NCBI GenBank assembly: GCA_965153455.1
Contig: OZ234503.1
Span: forward strand, 1,488,001-1,552,000
Length of the DNA stretch: 64,000 bases
Direction of reading: 5' to 3'
Origin: Sphagnum compactum
Taxonomy: Eukaryota > Bryophyta > Sphagnopsida > Sphagnales
This document shows positions 48,825 through 62,100 of the stretch, in pieces. Under the pieces are notes generated by a model, which ran no database searches, was not told the DNA's origin, and was given only the letters and a program-made list of their open reading frames with translations. A program made the position numbers and the translations under genes. Numbering within the stretch: the first letter of the stretch is position 1; each line of letters opens with the position of its first letter.

Positions 48825-51800
48825 GCTAGTGAATAACTTGCTCTCAATGAAAATTACTCTAATAAGCTAAAAATTACTTTTCAAATTGTGTAAATTATTG
48901 TTCCTATGATATCAGCGAACAAGATTTCTTTAACCCAATAAGGAACTAAAATATGTAAAAAAGAAAATAAGATGATGCTTTATGTACAATTAATCGCTTG
49001 ATTTTGTGTTGATATCATCACATGATATGGCATGTTTCATCATTCATCTCACTCGTTTATGATGATTTGGTATAGTTTAAATTGAATGGTTGATTATGAT
49101 AGTGGACTTTGTTCATTGAATGGACGAATGATGAATGAATTTTTTTTGGTTGGTTTTCGCATAACTATGTTGGAATATTTGTTCCACTATGTTGGAATAT
49201 TTGTTCCTATACATATTAACCATCATCTTCAATTTTTTTATCATCTAATTTTAACCTATATATTTTGTAGCCTAATAGGTAACCATGATGGGTAGATAGG
49301 CAAGCTACCAATCAAGGCTATCTATATAGTTGGCCCAAATAATCACATAATATGTAATTAGCCCTAATAGGTAACCTACCTAGCATTTTAGAGTTGTGAG
49401 GTGATTTTCCATTCCTCACTTTTAATTTTATTAGGTGGGCATATTTATGTATGTTTTACAAGTGATGGTATGGGGTTAATGTGCCAAAATGGAAAAATCA
49501 AAACATTTATAATAATGTTGTCGGATAGTAAAGACGAATTCCAAATAAGTGATGGTTTTTTTGGTTTTTTTTTCCTTTTAGGATGGTTATGTAAGGATGA
49601 CATGTAGATGGAATGAGTGTTAAGTGGGTTAAGTATTTACAAGAACTTTAAGGTACACAAGTTTTGTAGGTAGCTTCCAATGAACTTGAAATTTTGCAAA
49701 TAAGTTCTTTAACTTCTTTCACTTTCCACACATTGAAAATGAATTCAAACAACCAAGGGGGAAAGTGAGAATGTCTTCTTGAAAGTTGTTGGTCTACACT
49801 TGCATCAACACCCGCCCACTTCTTTGCTAAATTTTTTGTACTTGTAATTTCAATGGTGTTGAAAATTTGTAGTCACTTGCCAAGGTAGTTACTATTCTAA
49901 AATTTTCTCAAGTTTGAAGGTAACCCGATGGTGGATCGAAAAGTTTTCAACATCTAAGTTAAAAGTCAAAAGGTTTCATTATGTTGGGGTACGCCTCTCA
50001 TTTCATGTCACTACAATTATTGCCACACCTGCAAATTGCATGTTATTGCTTGAAAACTCTTTTAACTCTTGAAAAACGTTTTTCTTCCAAATCTTCAAAG
50101 TTCTTCCCTCATAACTTCTTTTCCTTGAAAAGGTTCTTTCTCCAAGCTCTTTTCCATTCCTTTCAAACACACACACATTTTATTCCCTTGAGCCACTTCA
50201 AACACACTCCCCAAAAAAATCCTCCAAAAAAATAGTGGGGGGGGAATGAGCTTGAAGGATGAAAAAATCTAGGGGGTAATCCAAGAATCTCCTTCTTTAA
50301 TGACAAAGAGGAGTTGAACCTTAACCTACCTTCTCCACCTATCAATCTTCTCTCACCCAAATGATTTTTTTAAAGTCTTAATTTTCACCTTAGATCTCCC
50401 CAAAGATAAAATCATTTGAAATGATAAGATGATGCATTTTGGCCATGCCTATTGATTCATGGGGAGTGAACATTTCATAATCTGATAGAATTATAAAAGA
50501 ATCATTTCCTCCAATCAATTCAAGACAAACACATAGGAAGGCATATTCATTATTAGGGTACCATTTTTGAACATAGGAATCAAGGATTTCATTTTTACTA
50601 CCTACCAAATACAAAATCTACATGATGGAATCAATTTAAGTATGAAAATTTGGATAGTTCAAATTATGATAATTCATATGGTGGTGGTGATTTGTCACAT
50701 GCGTATGTAATTATGCATCAATATTTTGATAAAAAATCAGAAATGCAAAAAATGGACAGATCCATTTTTATAAACAACTTGACATGTTATCTTGCATTAT
50801 TATTTCTTACACATCTGACTTGCGCTTGGGGCCACAAATAGTTTAATGAATACAAACAATCAACTAAATGGCTTAAAAAACTAGTTGTTCTATTGTAACC
50901 TTTTCAAAATGAATTATGTAATCTTCAAAAAAATTATACCATGTACGATATAATCAAATGCATTTAATGAACATTGTTAAACATAAACATCAGCATTTTT
51001 TATCCATGAAAATAAAATAAAATAAATTATTTAATGCATTCCTTTTGCTTCCTTTAAATTGAAATTTGCAATTAGGACAAGGACTCAAATTATTTAAAAA
51101 AACTCAAAAAAAAATTAATATTATATCCAATTTATTCTTAGATTTTATTATCATTTTAAATGACAGCATTCTAGTTATAAGCATACAACAATCCATTGTA
51201 ATTATAAAATAATAAATATTATTAAAATCCAAAATAATCTTTTGTAGTCTTTTTTTCATTAGACAATCCTTTTGGGTACTTTAACCATGAATATGCTTAT
51301 GATAAGATTGAGGTAACCTATGGTAACTAATTGGGTAGGTTATGGAGATTTTAGGTAGGTTAAAATAAATTTCAAGGTTGCCTTGCTTTCTCCTTATGAT
51401 CATTCAAGTTTTACATCTAATCACTAGAATACCAATCATAAAAGAAAAACAAAAGGAATATGTATCTTTAGCCAATCCAAATTTTTGAGCCTCTAAATGA
51501 TTGTTGGATTTATAGGGTTTTTATTTTGTTCATCAATACTAGGGCATTTACTTTGATCAAATTCCACCATCACCGTGCCTACCACACCCTTACTCTATTA
51601 AAAGATATAAATTACATTTCATCAACTCATTTAATTCTACTTGCATTTTCCTTTCGTCTTTTTGCCTTTCATCCAAGTTGTGTTAATTAATTATGGAACA
51701 TAACACCTCCTCCTCATAAGGACCTTTAATTGCACTAATGAATGACAAGTAACTCAATGAAATGCCCTTGAATTCAAATGCCACCCAACAACCACACAAA

Positions 51801-53329
51801 AAAATTGATCAAATGGGTGGTGTGCATTGAAGTGGATCAATCAATATGGTTTTGTAGGCTATCCCCCAATGCTCATATTTTAACCATTTATTTAGAATTT
51901 GACTCATTTCCTAATGGTAACTTAAAAAGGTTTGTTGAGTGGTAATGTGAAGACAATGATATTTGTTTTTTTTACAAACCTAGGTTCCTAGGGATAACCA
52001 TTACCATTGGCTTAAAAGTCCGATCAACCCACTTCCCATCGAGCATAAGGAATAATACCTCACTTGCACCATCTATTGATTATTTGATTTCTTACAATTG
52101 TGAAGTTTGATTATTTTACGATTTAGGAGGTTAAATAGTTTGTTGTTATTTCTCTTTTTCTTTCTAAAATCAATGAAGACATGTGACCCATGTTTATGTC
52201 TTTAAGGATTGGTTATCCTACATTTTTATTATAACTAATATTATTGTGCTACCTAGCCTAATGAACAGGAATTTTCATCACCCCTTGATTACCCAATCAA
52301 GTATCATCATTTATTAATTTTCCATTTATTATATATATAAATGGAGAATTTATAAGTGTAACGACATTTAATTCCACAACAATTCACAAGTTCGCTAAAT
52401 TGGGGAGCTTAAAGAAAATTGAACTTTGCCACCAACTCATTAAATGTTTCAATGCATAAAGATGACAAAAGGTCAAAAATAAAACCCTCATATGAATTAT
52501 TTTCCCTATGCATTCTAAACCATTAATATTTTTTTATAAATGTTAATGAGCACCTATTTGTATGTTAAAACACACACATGGATGTGTCAATATGATTTAA
52601 AATAGTTATCTAATTAGGCATGTGGATTTTGATCAATGGTCAGGTAGGCTAAATAGTTATGTGAGTAGGGTAACTACTTTTGTACGTCAATAGCTTAGAC
52701 TTGATAAGTGTTTAAGTTAGGCTACCTAGGATGGGTCAATATTGCTTAGTAGTTAAGTCAAATGTTCAACTACTATGATAATGTTAATCCATTTTTGAAA
52801 TTTTGGTTTCCAAATTGGATGAATGAAATGGTCATGGGAATGTGTTGGTAATAAATCCAAATTTTGAATTATATTCATTAAAGTTGAAATCCAATTGTAA
52901 TATATTGAACTTACATAATTGCAAATTAATTTGACATGTCAATTAGGTTAATGACCTTAGATAGATGGCAAGCCCATCTTAGGCTTATATAGACCTTTCA
53001 CAAATTTGAACTCATTTTCCTTATGCTCATTTTCTCCTTATGTGTTGAAACTTTTTTTTCTTTTTCTATATTTGCAAAATATTTTTTGAATAAAATCTAT
53101 CCCCCAAACTTTTTTGTTACTTTAATTTAACACTTAATATTATACAAATGTTTGGTTTTCATGCAAGGGATCACAAGTAATGAGTAGTAAATGCATCAAG
53201 CTTCATCACATTTAATGCACACACGTCACAGTTATAGGTGGTTCATATGGTTCAATTGTTCTTCTTTTTTAAAAAAAATCATTCATTAAGTAGGGGGTAA
53301 TTTTTTGGAATCAAATTTGAGGTTTGTTT

Positions 53330-53640
53330 GTCAAGTTTTAGGTCTAATATTTCAAGTTTCAAGTCTATTTTTTAAGTTTTAAGTTTTATTTTTAAAGTTC
53401 TAAGTTTATTTTTTCAAATTTTTAATATGTACTTGAAGTTTCACAATTGAGTTTTCAAGTTTTAGATCTAATTTTTCAAATTTCATGTATGATTTTTTAA
53501 GTTGCAAGTTTGTTTTTAAAATTTCAAGTATATTTTTTAAAGTTTTGTTTGAATTTTCAAGTTTTAAGTTTGATTCTTGAAGTTGCAATTCTAACTTTCA
53601 AATTTAAGTCTAGTTTTTCAAATTTCAAGTTCGATTTTTC
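53330..53640. repeat. Degenerate tandem repeat 'ttttcaagttttaagtttgat'
   Basis: Around twelve copies of a 20-25 bp unit, mixing 'tttttcaa(g/a)ttt' and '(c/t)aagtttgattttt', run through this stretch. The 60-codon minus-strand frame inside is a product of the repeat (Leu/Lys/Asn-rich). Confidence 0.8.
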
Positions 53641-54173
53641 ATTCACATAGTTTGTCTGCATGTGTTGGTAATTGGGATGTTTAAACCATTGTAAAAAACT
53701 AGTTGAACTCTTCATGTCTTCCTTACTACCATAAATTATTTTTCATAGGATCACTTCTTGATATGCCTATTTGTTACTAATTTAATTTGCCATTTGTGCA
53801 CCTTAAACAATATATTTGTTTCATTTATTCAAATATATATCAGAGGTGAAATGAATGATGTTGAATCAAGAAAGCAAATTACCTTATCAACAAGGTGTGC
53901 TAAATATATGTGAAAAATGTTCACTTGCCATCATCAAACCAATTCATGGGCCATTTAAGAAAGGTGCACATGGAGTAAGATTGGCAAACCAATGAAATCA
54001 TCTATTGTGCAATTGTGATTTTAAATTGAGTGAATCAAAAGTGTTGATTTCAATGGTGTGATCCAATTGATGGAATCCATTATTTGGTAGTTGTTGAGGT
54101 CTTAAATGGGAACATTTATTTGTTTGTTGTAAATGAAGTAGATGATTTAGTCTAAGAACACCTTTGGGACGTA

Positions 54174-54514
54174 CTGTAGTACCTTTTTAGGTTCAACATT
54201 TCATTGTTGAATAATGATTTTATTTTGAAAATTTGATTTTGACGCAAAAAATATTTGTTTGAATTTTAAGAATTTTTAAAATTTAAATTAAAAAATATTG
54301 ACAACGGCCTGAAATCGCTTAAAATACGTGTAATAATATGCATATTAAAACCCTAAATTACCTTATAACAACTTCTTGAATTCTATGAAATCTCAGTAAT
54401 TAATCAATCAACAATATTTTGAAAAAAAATCAACAAGAAGAGACCTTAACTTTCTTAAATTTCAGCATTTGAAAAAATAATAATTTTTTTGTTGAACCTA
54501 AAAAGGTACTACGG
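54174..54514. mobile_element. 341-bp mariner-like MITE
   Basis: Terminal inverted repeats of 24 bp (CTGTAGTACCTTTTTAGGTT on the left, one mismatch to the right end) enclose AT-rich non-coding DNA. TA flanks both sides (54172-54173 and 54515-54516), as expected for a Tc1/mariner-type non-autonomous element. The TIR differs from that of the pogo-like element at 34574, so that transposase is not an obvious partner. Confidence 0.85.
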
Positions 54515-56199
54515 TATTAAGCATTACCACATTGTGGGACAATGAATACATTACTATTAAACATGGTGTAATAAGTGTTAGTACTAAAAGCAAATGTGTT
54601 TGATAAACCTAGAATCAAAATAAAATTTGTTATTATGTGTTCTATAACTTTTCCTAAACTTTTTGTTGGTTTTATTATAATTGAACATCCACTATTTCAA
54701 TTGTACTTTAAATGTACTGGACACATTTTGCAATCAAATTTCATTTTTTTTCAACTAATAATTGGTTTACTATCAAATTGTTTAATCACAATTGCATCTT
54801 CAGATGATTACATATGATTACAACATTTTCACTTTTAAAGTCAATTATTTGATTCCAAAGATGAAAAAGATAAAAATATTTTAACTTTAGTTCAACTACA
54901 AATTTACTTCATTTCAACTCATGTTAACCACATTTGAGTTGATCCTTCAACATTCGTGGTAGACATATAGACATTTGCAACACATGCATGCATCATGCCC
55001 ATGTGGTATCATCCAATTTCACAAGCTTCAAATATTTTTGGACATGAAATAACTTCAATTTTCCATGATTTGATGACATTGCACGTTATGGTCAATTGGA
55101 TCGTTTTAATTTGGATAATCTAGTGTTACACCACTAGAGGAATTATATGACACATAAGCAAATGAACTTCATCCACCCATGCCATGTCAATTGATTGTAG
55201 TTGGAAAACATGTTCAATTATAATGGTAGGCTCATTTTGAATATATTGTCCCATGGATGTCATTTGTAATTAAATATTATTTGCAATTTATTGCCATTGA
55301 CTTTTTTGGTGACTTTTTTCGTGGATAGTTTTTAAAGATACATTTCAATTGTAATTTAGTTGTGCATGACATTTGCAATTGGAAAACCTAGTTGAAAATG
55401 GAGTTGTATGTTGTTTTCCCTATGAAAAAAACAATTGTTGCTTCCTCCAAGGTTGGTGGGGACTAGTATTATAACAAGGATTCTTCTCATGCAAAAAATG
55501 AAGATATATGTTGACAAATGCATCAAATATATCTTGAGTTTGATATAATTCAATGTTTTTCTTGGGTTTGAAAAAAAAATAATTGAATTTTTCACAATTT
55601 TTCACTTCTAAATCATAGTTGCTTTATGTGTGAATTCAAAGTAATCATGGATTTGTTTTGCATTTTGAAGGTAAAAAAAATCTTAAACAAACATTGGATG
55701 AATAATAGCGGGTGGGGAATGGCCACTAGAACAAATCATGGTTTATTTGACCAAAACTTTTGGTGAAAATAGACCAAAAGTTACATTTGCCAACTTGACC
55801 AACCAATCATATTAGACAAGTCAATTTTGAAATGTCCAAATTGATTGGGTTTTTTTTGTTGGGTTTTTCTTACTAGGTTTTTTTATTAAGGTTTTTTTGT
55901 TACTAAAATATAAATTGGGTAGAGAGAAAATCTACATTTTTTAATAAATTAACGCCCAAAACAATAATGATATTTTTCCCCTACCTACCTCCCCCCTAAT
56001 AATATATGATATATATAAATATACGAATTTAAGCTAATTAGGCTAGCTAAGCGAACTAAGTAGTGGCCTAAATTGTAAATGTGAAAACTTGAATCCTTCA
56101 CCTTCACATTTAAAAGTCAAGTTTTTAATCATTGCACTACCACCTTCATAAAGCGAAATGTTTTTGAACATAATATAATGAACATGTTCAATTTTTTTA

Positions 56200-56510
56200 A
56201 ACTATTTACATAGGTAAATAGGTAAGGTAGTTTAGCCTAGGTAGGCATGGCCTATATTAATCTAGGATATATTATACTAAACTTGCCTAGGCTATATTTA
56301 ATCTACCTAGGTTATGTTAGGCTACCTATACCAATTTAATCTACCTATAATATATTAACCAAGACTATATTAAACTTATTAAGCTATATTAATCTAATGT
56401 TACCTAGTTAAGCAATATATTTAATACTTATATATAATGTAAGCTAGGTATATTATTAACCTAGGCTTAAGTAGCAAGGAGGTATATTAGGTTGTTAAGG
56501 TCATTGAATA
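56200..56510. repeat. Array of 'ctaggcta / tacctagg' short repeats
   Basis: Units such as 'gtttagcctaggtaggca', 'acttgcctaggctatattta' and 'atctacctaggttatgttag' recur every 20-30 bp. Similar phrases appear near 49250-49390, 51300-51360 and 52640-52750. Confidence 0.7.
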
Positions 56511-56734
56511 ATATCCCAAATTTGGAAATAAACAAAATAAAAGCAAGGAATGAAATACACTCCTACAATTGTATAGTGACAATAGTCAAATTAGAAGGAA
56601 ATTCTAAAATTAGTAGTACAAATAGATTCTTAAATTCCTATAAGAACACCAATAAAGTTTTTTAAAAATATATCAACATTCGAAAACACAAATATTCTAA
56701 TTTTCAAAGCAAATACCTTAGACGTGGTAGTTGG

Positions 56735-57700
56735 CAATCTTTCAATATCACCTCCAAACATGACTTGGGGGCTGGACATTTTATTTTGTCCCTTCTAACC
56801 ACCCTCTCTTTGGAATGGGTAAACATTTTTTTCCTCTTTTGATTATTTTATCTTTTCCCATCAATTGAATATATTACCCATTTTTATTTTGATCTTTGTT
56901 ATAATTAATGAAAATTGGACCCATCATTTAAAAAAAATTTAAGCTTTTAAACCACTATGTTTGTTGTTAGGCCAAGTTTTTAAAAGGTCTCAAAATGGGA
57001 TGTCAACATAGCAAACATTTCCAAATCTAAACATCCTTAGTCAAAATTCAAATAAATGTGATGTTTTGGTTTGAGAATGGCTTAAGCTTTGTCAACAACA
57101 ACAACAAACCCAAACAACACAAAAATGACAAAAAAACAAAAAGATAGGAATGACAAAATGACAACAAGCAATACTAGGGGTGTCAAAAATGCATGTTGGA
57201 AACACCAAAGGTGCTTAGTTGAACATAGAAAATTTCTTTCTTCAAGCAATAGAGGGCATGAAAACATTGAGGATTGAAGGGGTTGGATGTAATGTGGGAG
57301 GACACCAAAAGATATATATAGGGAACATTGTGAGCATTAAGGTTGAAAATAATTTATATTTTACATATTTTTTGAACCATGGATCGTTGGGAAGCATAGG
57401 AAGGACATTGGGGGATGTTGGAAAGGCCCCAAATTAATTGTTTGTAATGTAATGAAAAACATCAAAAAGGACATCATGGGTGTTAAAAATATTAATGTTT
57501 CAATAGATGAAAATTACATCTCATATTTTAAAATTAATGAAAGTGAAAATGAGAAATTTATATGATCATGGATTACCAATTTTTGATAACAATTATTTTC
57601 TAACTAATTAAAATATATTAATATTTTGACCTTGTGTTAATGGATCGACATTGGTAGTGTGAAGCGATGTGAAACCCAAGTTAGATAATTGCGTGTGTTG
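56735..57700. repeat. Uninterrupted relative of the repeat hosting the pogo-like element
   Basis: This stretch aligns by eye with 34255-34573 plus 36924-37440, covering both sides of the pogo element without the element itself. Identity is perhaps 75-80%, with indels. At the equivalent of the insertion point it reads 'aaatctaaacatccttagtc', against 'aaatctgaacatcttta' plus element plus 'taataaac'. Confidence 0.8.
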
Positions 57701-58743
57701 AAATATGATCATTGAGAAATGCATAAATATGTTTGTATGGCATTTTTCCATTCCATTTTCTATTTTTAAAATTCAATTGTGCATATATGGATATCCATTT
57801 TTCAAGAATTCAAAATTACTAATAAACATCCACTTTTGGTCACCTCATTTTGGAATCAAGATTTATGTTACTATGCATGACTTTTTTTCACATGTTGTGT
57901 ATGTGAGGTTGTGGCTTCCAATTTGCATTTATATAGCGATATTTTAGTCATGAGGTTTAATGGGTGCTTGATTATGGGATCATAGTTTACATGTGTTTTG
58001 AGTTATGGTTGTTTTGAAAGGGTATAGTTTGTAGTTGCAATATTGTATACTTGAATGTGATGTTGTTCATTCACATATTAAAATTTAAAAAAATTAGTTG
58101 TTAAAAAGGTTATTATTCACATGTATACCTACACATACATTATTTTTACATTATTCACAATTTACCTAGCTTGGTTAGGCACTAATTATTGATTTTATGG
58201 AATGGCCAAAATTTCTGAAAAATACTTTCCTCATATGCTGAAATTTTGAAAGAAAGAAACTTTCAAGTACACTTGCTTTATCATTTAATAGAATGTTGAG
58301 TTGTAGAATATTAATAATTTTACTGCTGAATGTAAATGAAAAAATAAAATTAATTACTTAACTAAGAGCTAGGTATCAACCAAGTCATAATTAATGTTGC
58401 ATATCTTGTAATTTGTTTGTCAATAAGCCTTGTTCCTTGTATTTGGATACCTATGTTGTTAACCTTTAATAAATCACTTAAATGATTAAGGGTTTAGGGT
58501 TTATGATTTTAATTAAATTGGTCATTAAAACCTCAATATCCACCCTTCTTCCTTCTTTCCATTTCTTCCCTTCCTTCTTCCCAGGCCAAAATGAAAATGA
58601 ATAAGAAATTGGTGCTGAACTTATTTGATTTCCCCATGACCGAACATATTAACTCAGTTTTTCAAAAATCCCATGACCCCAGTCCTCACCCCCAACCCAA
58701 AAGAAAAGGAAAAAAACAAACCAAACCAAAACCCACACGGTTA

Positions 58744-58913
58744 CCCAAACAGCTGTTCGCTTACTAGGAAGGCGGGAGTATTAATTTAGTTTGTAAAACA
58801 ATGTAGTGTTATAAGAACGTTGCATTGGCCGGTCATCCAAACAGTTGTTCGCTTACTAGGAAGGCGGGAGTCTTGGTTCATAATGTTTTTAGGGTTACAG
58901 GAACGTTGCATTG
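58744..58913. repeat. Two tandem copies of a ~90-bp unit upstream of separase
   Basis: 'ccaaacag(c/t)tgttcgcttactaggaaggcgggagt' occurs at 58746 and 58837, and 'aacgttgcattg' follows each at 58816 and 58902. The duplicated unit lies 300-480 bp upstream of the separase open frame and may be promoter DNA. Confidence 0.8.
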
Positions 58914-59182
58914 CGGGAGAGGAGGGAGCGTTTTCAAAATGCGTTTGTTTGTTTGTTTGTTTGAACCCTCCTTTGCGCATGGGAGCAGCAATACAGAGGG
59001 TTTGTTTCTTCGTCTTCTTCTTCCCGCAGTTAGCGCTTGGATAGTTGGTTTTTCTTTCTTTCCTGGCTTTGGGACAGAAGATGGGGTTCAGAGGATCATA
59101 ACACCAGCTCCATGTTCTATTATCATTCATGCATGGTGAGATGCTGCATCAATCTGTTCCTTTTCTCATTCTCTCCGCTTAA

Positions 59183-62100
59183 CCTTTGTTCACAAAGTTA
59201 GTGGCCACTGAAATCTGCTTGATGCTTTGCTTTTTATTTTACTTAGTGTTGAGGAGTGCCAATGTCATTGCAAATGCTCTGAATGTTTGTTTGAATGTGT
59301 TATCTAGATACAGAAATTTGTGCTACAGCTTGGGAGTGGCAGTGATGGCATTGAGGGACACAAAGACTGGGCAGCAACAAGTGACAGGGGATGCCCTCCT
59401 CATGCTGCTGCAGGCTCCAGACTCCTCAGGTCTTGCCTCGCAATTGAAGCTTTATGTAGCACCTGTGAACACAGTGGGAGCAGGTGGGAAGGAGAACAGG
59501 TCGGCAGCAGAATGGCATGCCTGTGCTAAGCAGTATGTGCCCTTCCTTGTCAAGCTCCTCAAGCTGTGCACTGCTGAAGTGGCCCGCCCACCACGTGGGG
59601 AGAATGACACTGCTGCGTGGAAGAAAGGCGATGAGGTCTTTGCAGCCATGGCAATTGCACTCGACACCCTTCACCTGCTGCGCTCCTTCCTTGTAGGCTG
59701 TGCATTTGAGATCGAGATCCAGAGATCAGGCCTAGTTCGCCGCCTGATGGCATGGAAGAAGTTTGCAGTTGCATTAGAACAGAGCCGAAAGAATTACCTC
59801 AGCTTGTGTTGCAATGTTCTTGCTCCCACAACCAAACAAGGGGGGCTCATGGTTGCAGCGATCAAGGGCAAGGCCAGTGCTCGACAGAGGCGAGTTCTGT
59901 CCACTGCAACCACTAAGAAGGCTGCAGGTGAGACTTTGGAACAGGAATTAGCCCTTCGGCCACCTCATGAGGTGGAGATGGTAGCAGGGCTTCCAGCTTT
60001 AGTCACTGGTGTTGTGGTTGACCTAATTTGGTGCTCTGGTGAAACTGGAGCTGATTCCCCTGAGTGCTTTCAGAAACTCGCCATTCTACCACAGCAGCTG
60101 GATCCTTGGCTCAGAATGCTAGATGCAGGTGTAATTGAGGGCCAGAGAGATGCACTGTTCAGAGCCCTACACAAATGTGCTTCATTGCTGGTTGCAAATC
60201 CAGCCCTGTATGGTGCAGAGCTTGTAGAGAATTTTTGCCTACTCACACTTCAGCAGCTGTGCAATTCACCTGCCCTATGTCCACAGTATGCCAAGGTAGC
60301 TTGGAAGATGTCTTCACGCTTGAGCTGCCAAGGTGCAAACTTCACTCGGATTGCCTTGAATGTGTGTGAAGTGGCGATGGAAGACATCTTGCTAAGAAGT
60401 GAGCTGCAATGTCTATCGGGGAGTACTGATGTACTGGATCTGATAGATGGCTATGCACGCCTGTGTCTAACTGCCAATGAAGGTCTTCAGGGTTGGTTGC
60501 ATATTTGTCAGTTTGTAGAGCGATGTGGACAGGAATTCAGGTTGCTGGCACCTGCTGCAGGCTTCTATTCAGTAGGTTTGATGCTCCTCATTGAAGAAAC
60601 AAGTGAAATGGAAATGAAGGCACTAGGTCATTTATCCAATGACAGAGGCTGCAACAACCCACAGGAGAAGATTCACTCTGCCTGTGAGCTTCTTCATGCT
60701 GGAGCAGAAGCAGTTGAGAACTGGCTGCAGCAGGACACCATCCCATCGAGTTGGCCACCATTTATAGAGGGAGGTAGTGGTGGCAACATGGGAACACAAG
60801 CATCCAAAGGTGTGCTGGAGAAAACAGGTGTAGTAGCGGTTGAAGCAAACCACCTTCTCTCTGCATTGAAGGCTGTGGATTTCATCCGAAGACATTCAGC
60901 AACGTATGTGCAGCATGAATGGACTTCATTTTTATCAATAGCAGGCTCAAAAAGTTCTGAAGAAGGGAGAAACTTGACTCAGTCAGCAAGTTTCAATAGT
61001 GCACTGCAGAAGGTTTTGCACCTGTGCATCCCGTTGTTGGAAAGGTGTGAGACTCTGACTTGTGATGAGTATCTAAAGAAAGGTTGGAGCGTGACATCTG
61101 CCTCCATGATAGCAGCATTCCGCCTTTCCTTGGTTCATCAACAGCAACAAGAAATTCAGACTTGTATCACATCGATCAACACCCTTGTGTCAACAAGCCG
61201 TTTGAAACCAGATGACCTCCACTGGTTAACATCTTCCATCTACAACATGGGTGTTCACATTTTCAACACAAAGCTATATAAATTGGCTTGTTTCCCCTTT
61301 GAAGTTGCAAACAACGTTGTCTGGACTAGAGTTTCCTCCAATCTCACTCAGCCATCTGAGGTTGCAGAGAGCATGGGCCAAAACAGCATACTGCGTGACT
61401 TGGTGTCTGAGGGATGTGCCAAGTGTTTGACTCTTGCAGATGCTCTGGCTCGCAGTGGGCAACATACAGTGGGATTGGGAGTGCTTGTGGCTGGCATCAC
61501 ACGTTGGGCAATGGTGCAGACAGCAATGAAGCCTCCTGGTTTGAAAATTCCCCAGGTTCTTGTTCGCTCGTTGGTCAAGATGATGCATGCAGAGAGTGTG
61601 CTGGCTGCAAAACTGGTCACAGTGGACCCACCTTGTCTATACACATTCCTAGGGTCCAATCTCAGGCATTTTCAGCCTTGCACACTTGGCCTCCTTATGG
61701 AAGAGGAGATGTCAGCACTGGAAGAATTGGAGGCTTCAAACTTGAGTTATTTCCAGTCAACAATGGAACGCCAGTTGCATCTTCTGCTTAACAATGTCTA
61801 TACAGCTGAGGAGTTTCCAGTAGAGCGATCCAGAGCACTGCAGGAAAAGGGTCGGATTGCTCGATCAAGTGGGAATGATGGCCTTGCCACCTGTGTTTCA
61901 TGCATTATCGAGGCTGAATCTGTTGTGAATGCAGCACTGAAGGATAGCCAGAGAACTTCCTCAGCAGTTTTACTAGTAGCAAGTCTTGAGGATCAGTTAG
62001 CTACAATCTACTGCATCCAAGCGCTCTGTGCCTATGAAACAAATCCATCTGGCCAAGACTACATTGAGAAGATTGTTGCAGCTCTGAAGTTGTGGAAACA

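Larger units (their letters stand above)
47886..59180. other. Intergenic region rich in repeats
   Basis: No gene was recognised. Listed separately: (TTC)n at 48015-48045, a 67-bp triplicate repeat, a 'ttttcaagttttaag' array, a 341-bp MITE, a 'ctaggta' array and the uninterrupted relative of the repeat carrying the pogo element. Elsewhere the sequence is AT-rich, with short open frames lacking protein-like composition. Confidence 0.6.

Noticed and set aside
58825-59139. 104-codon frame just upstream of separase as its first exon
   Set aside because: Its donor (GTGAGA at 59140) leaves TG; joined to the acceptor at 59313 it gives TGA, and the peptide does not resemble separase.
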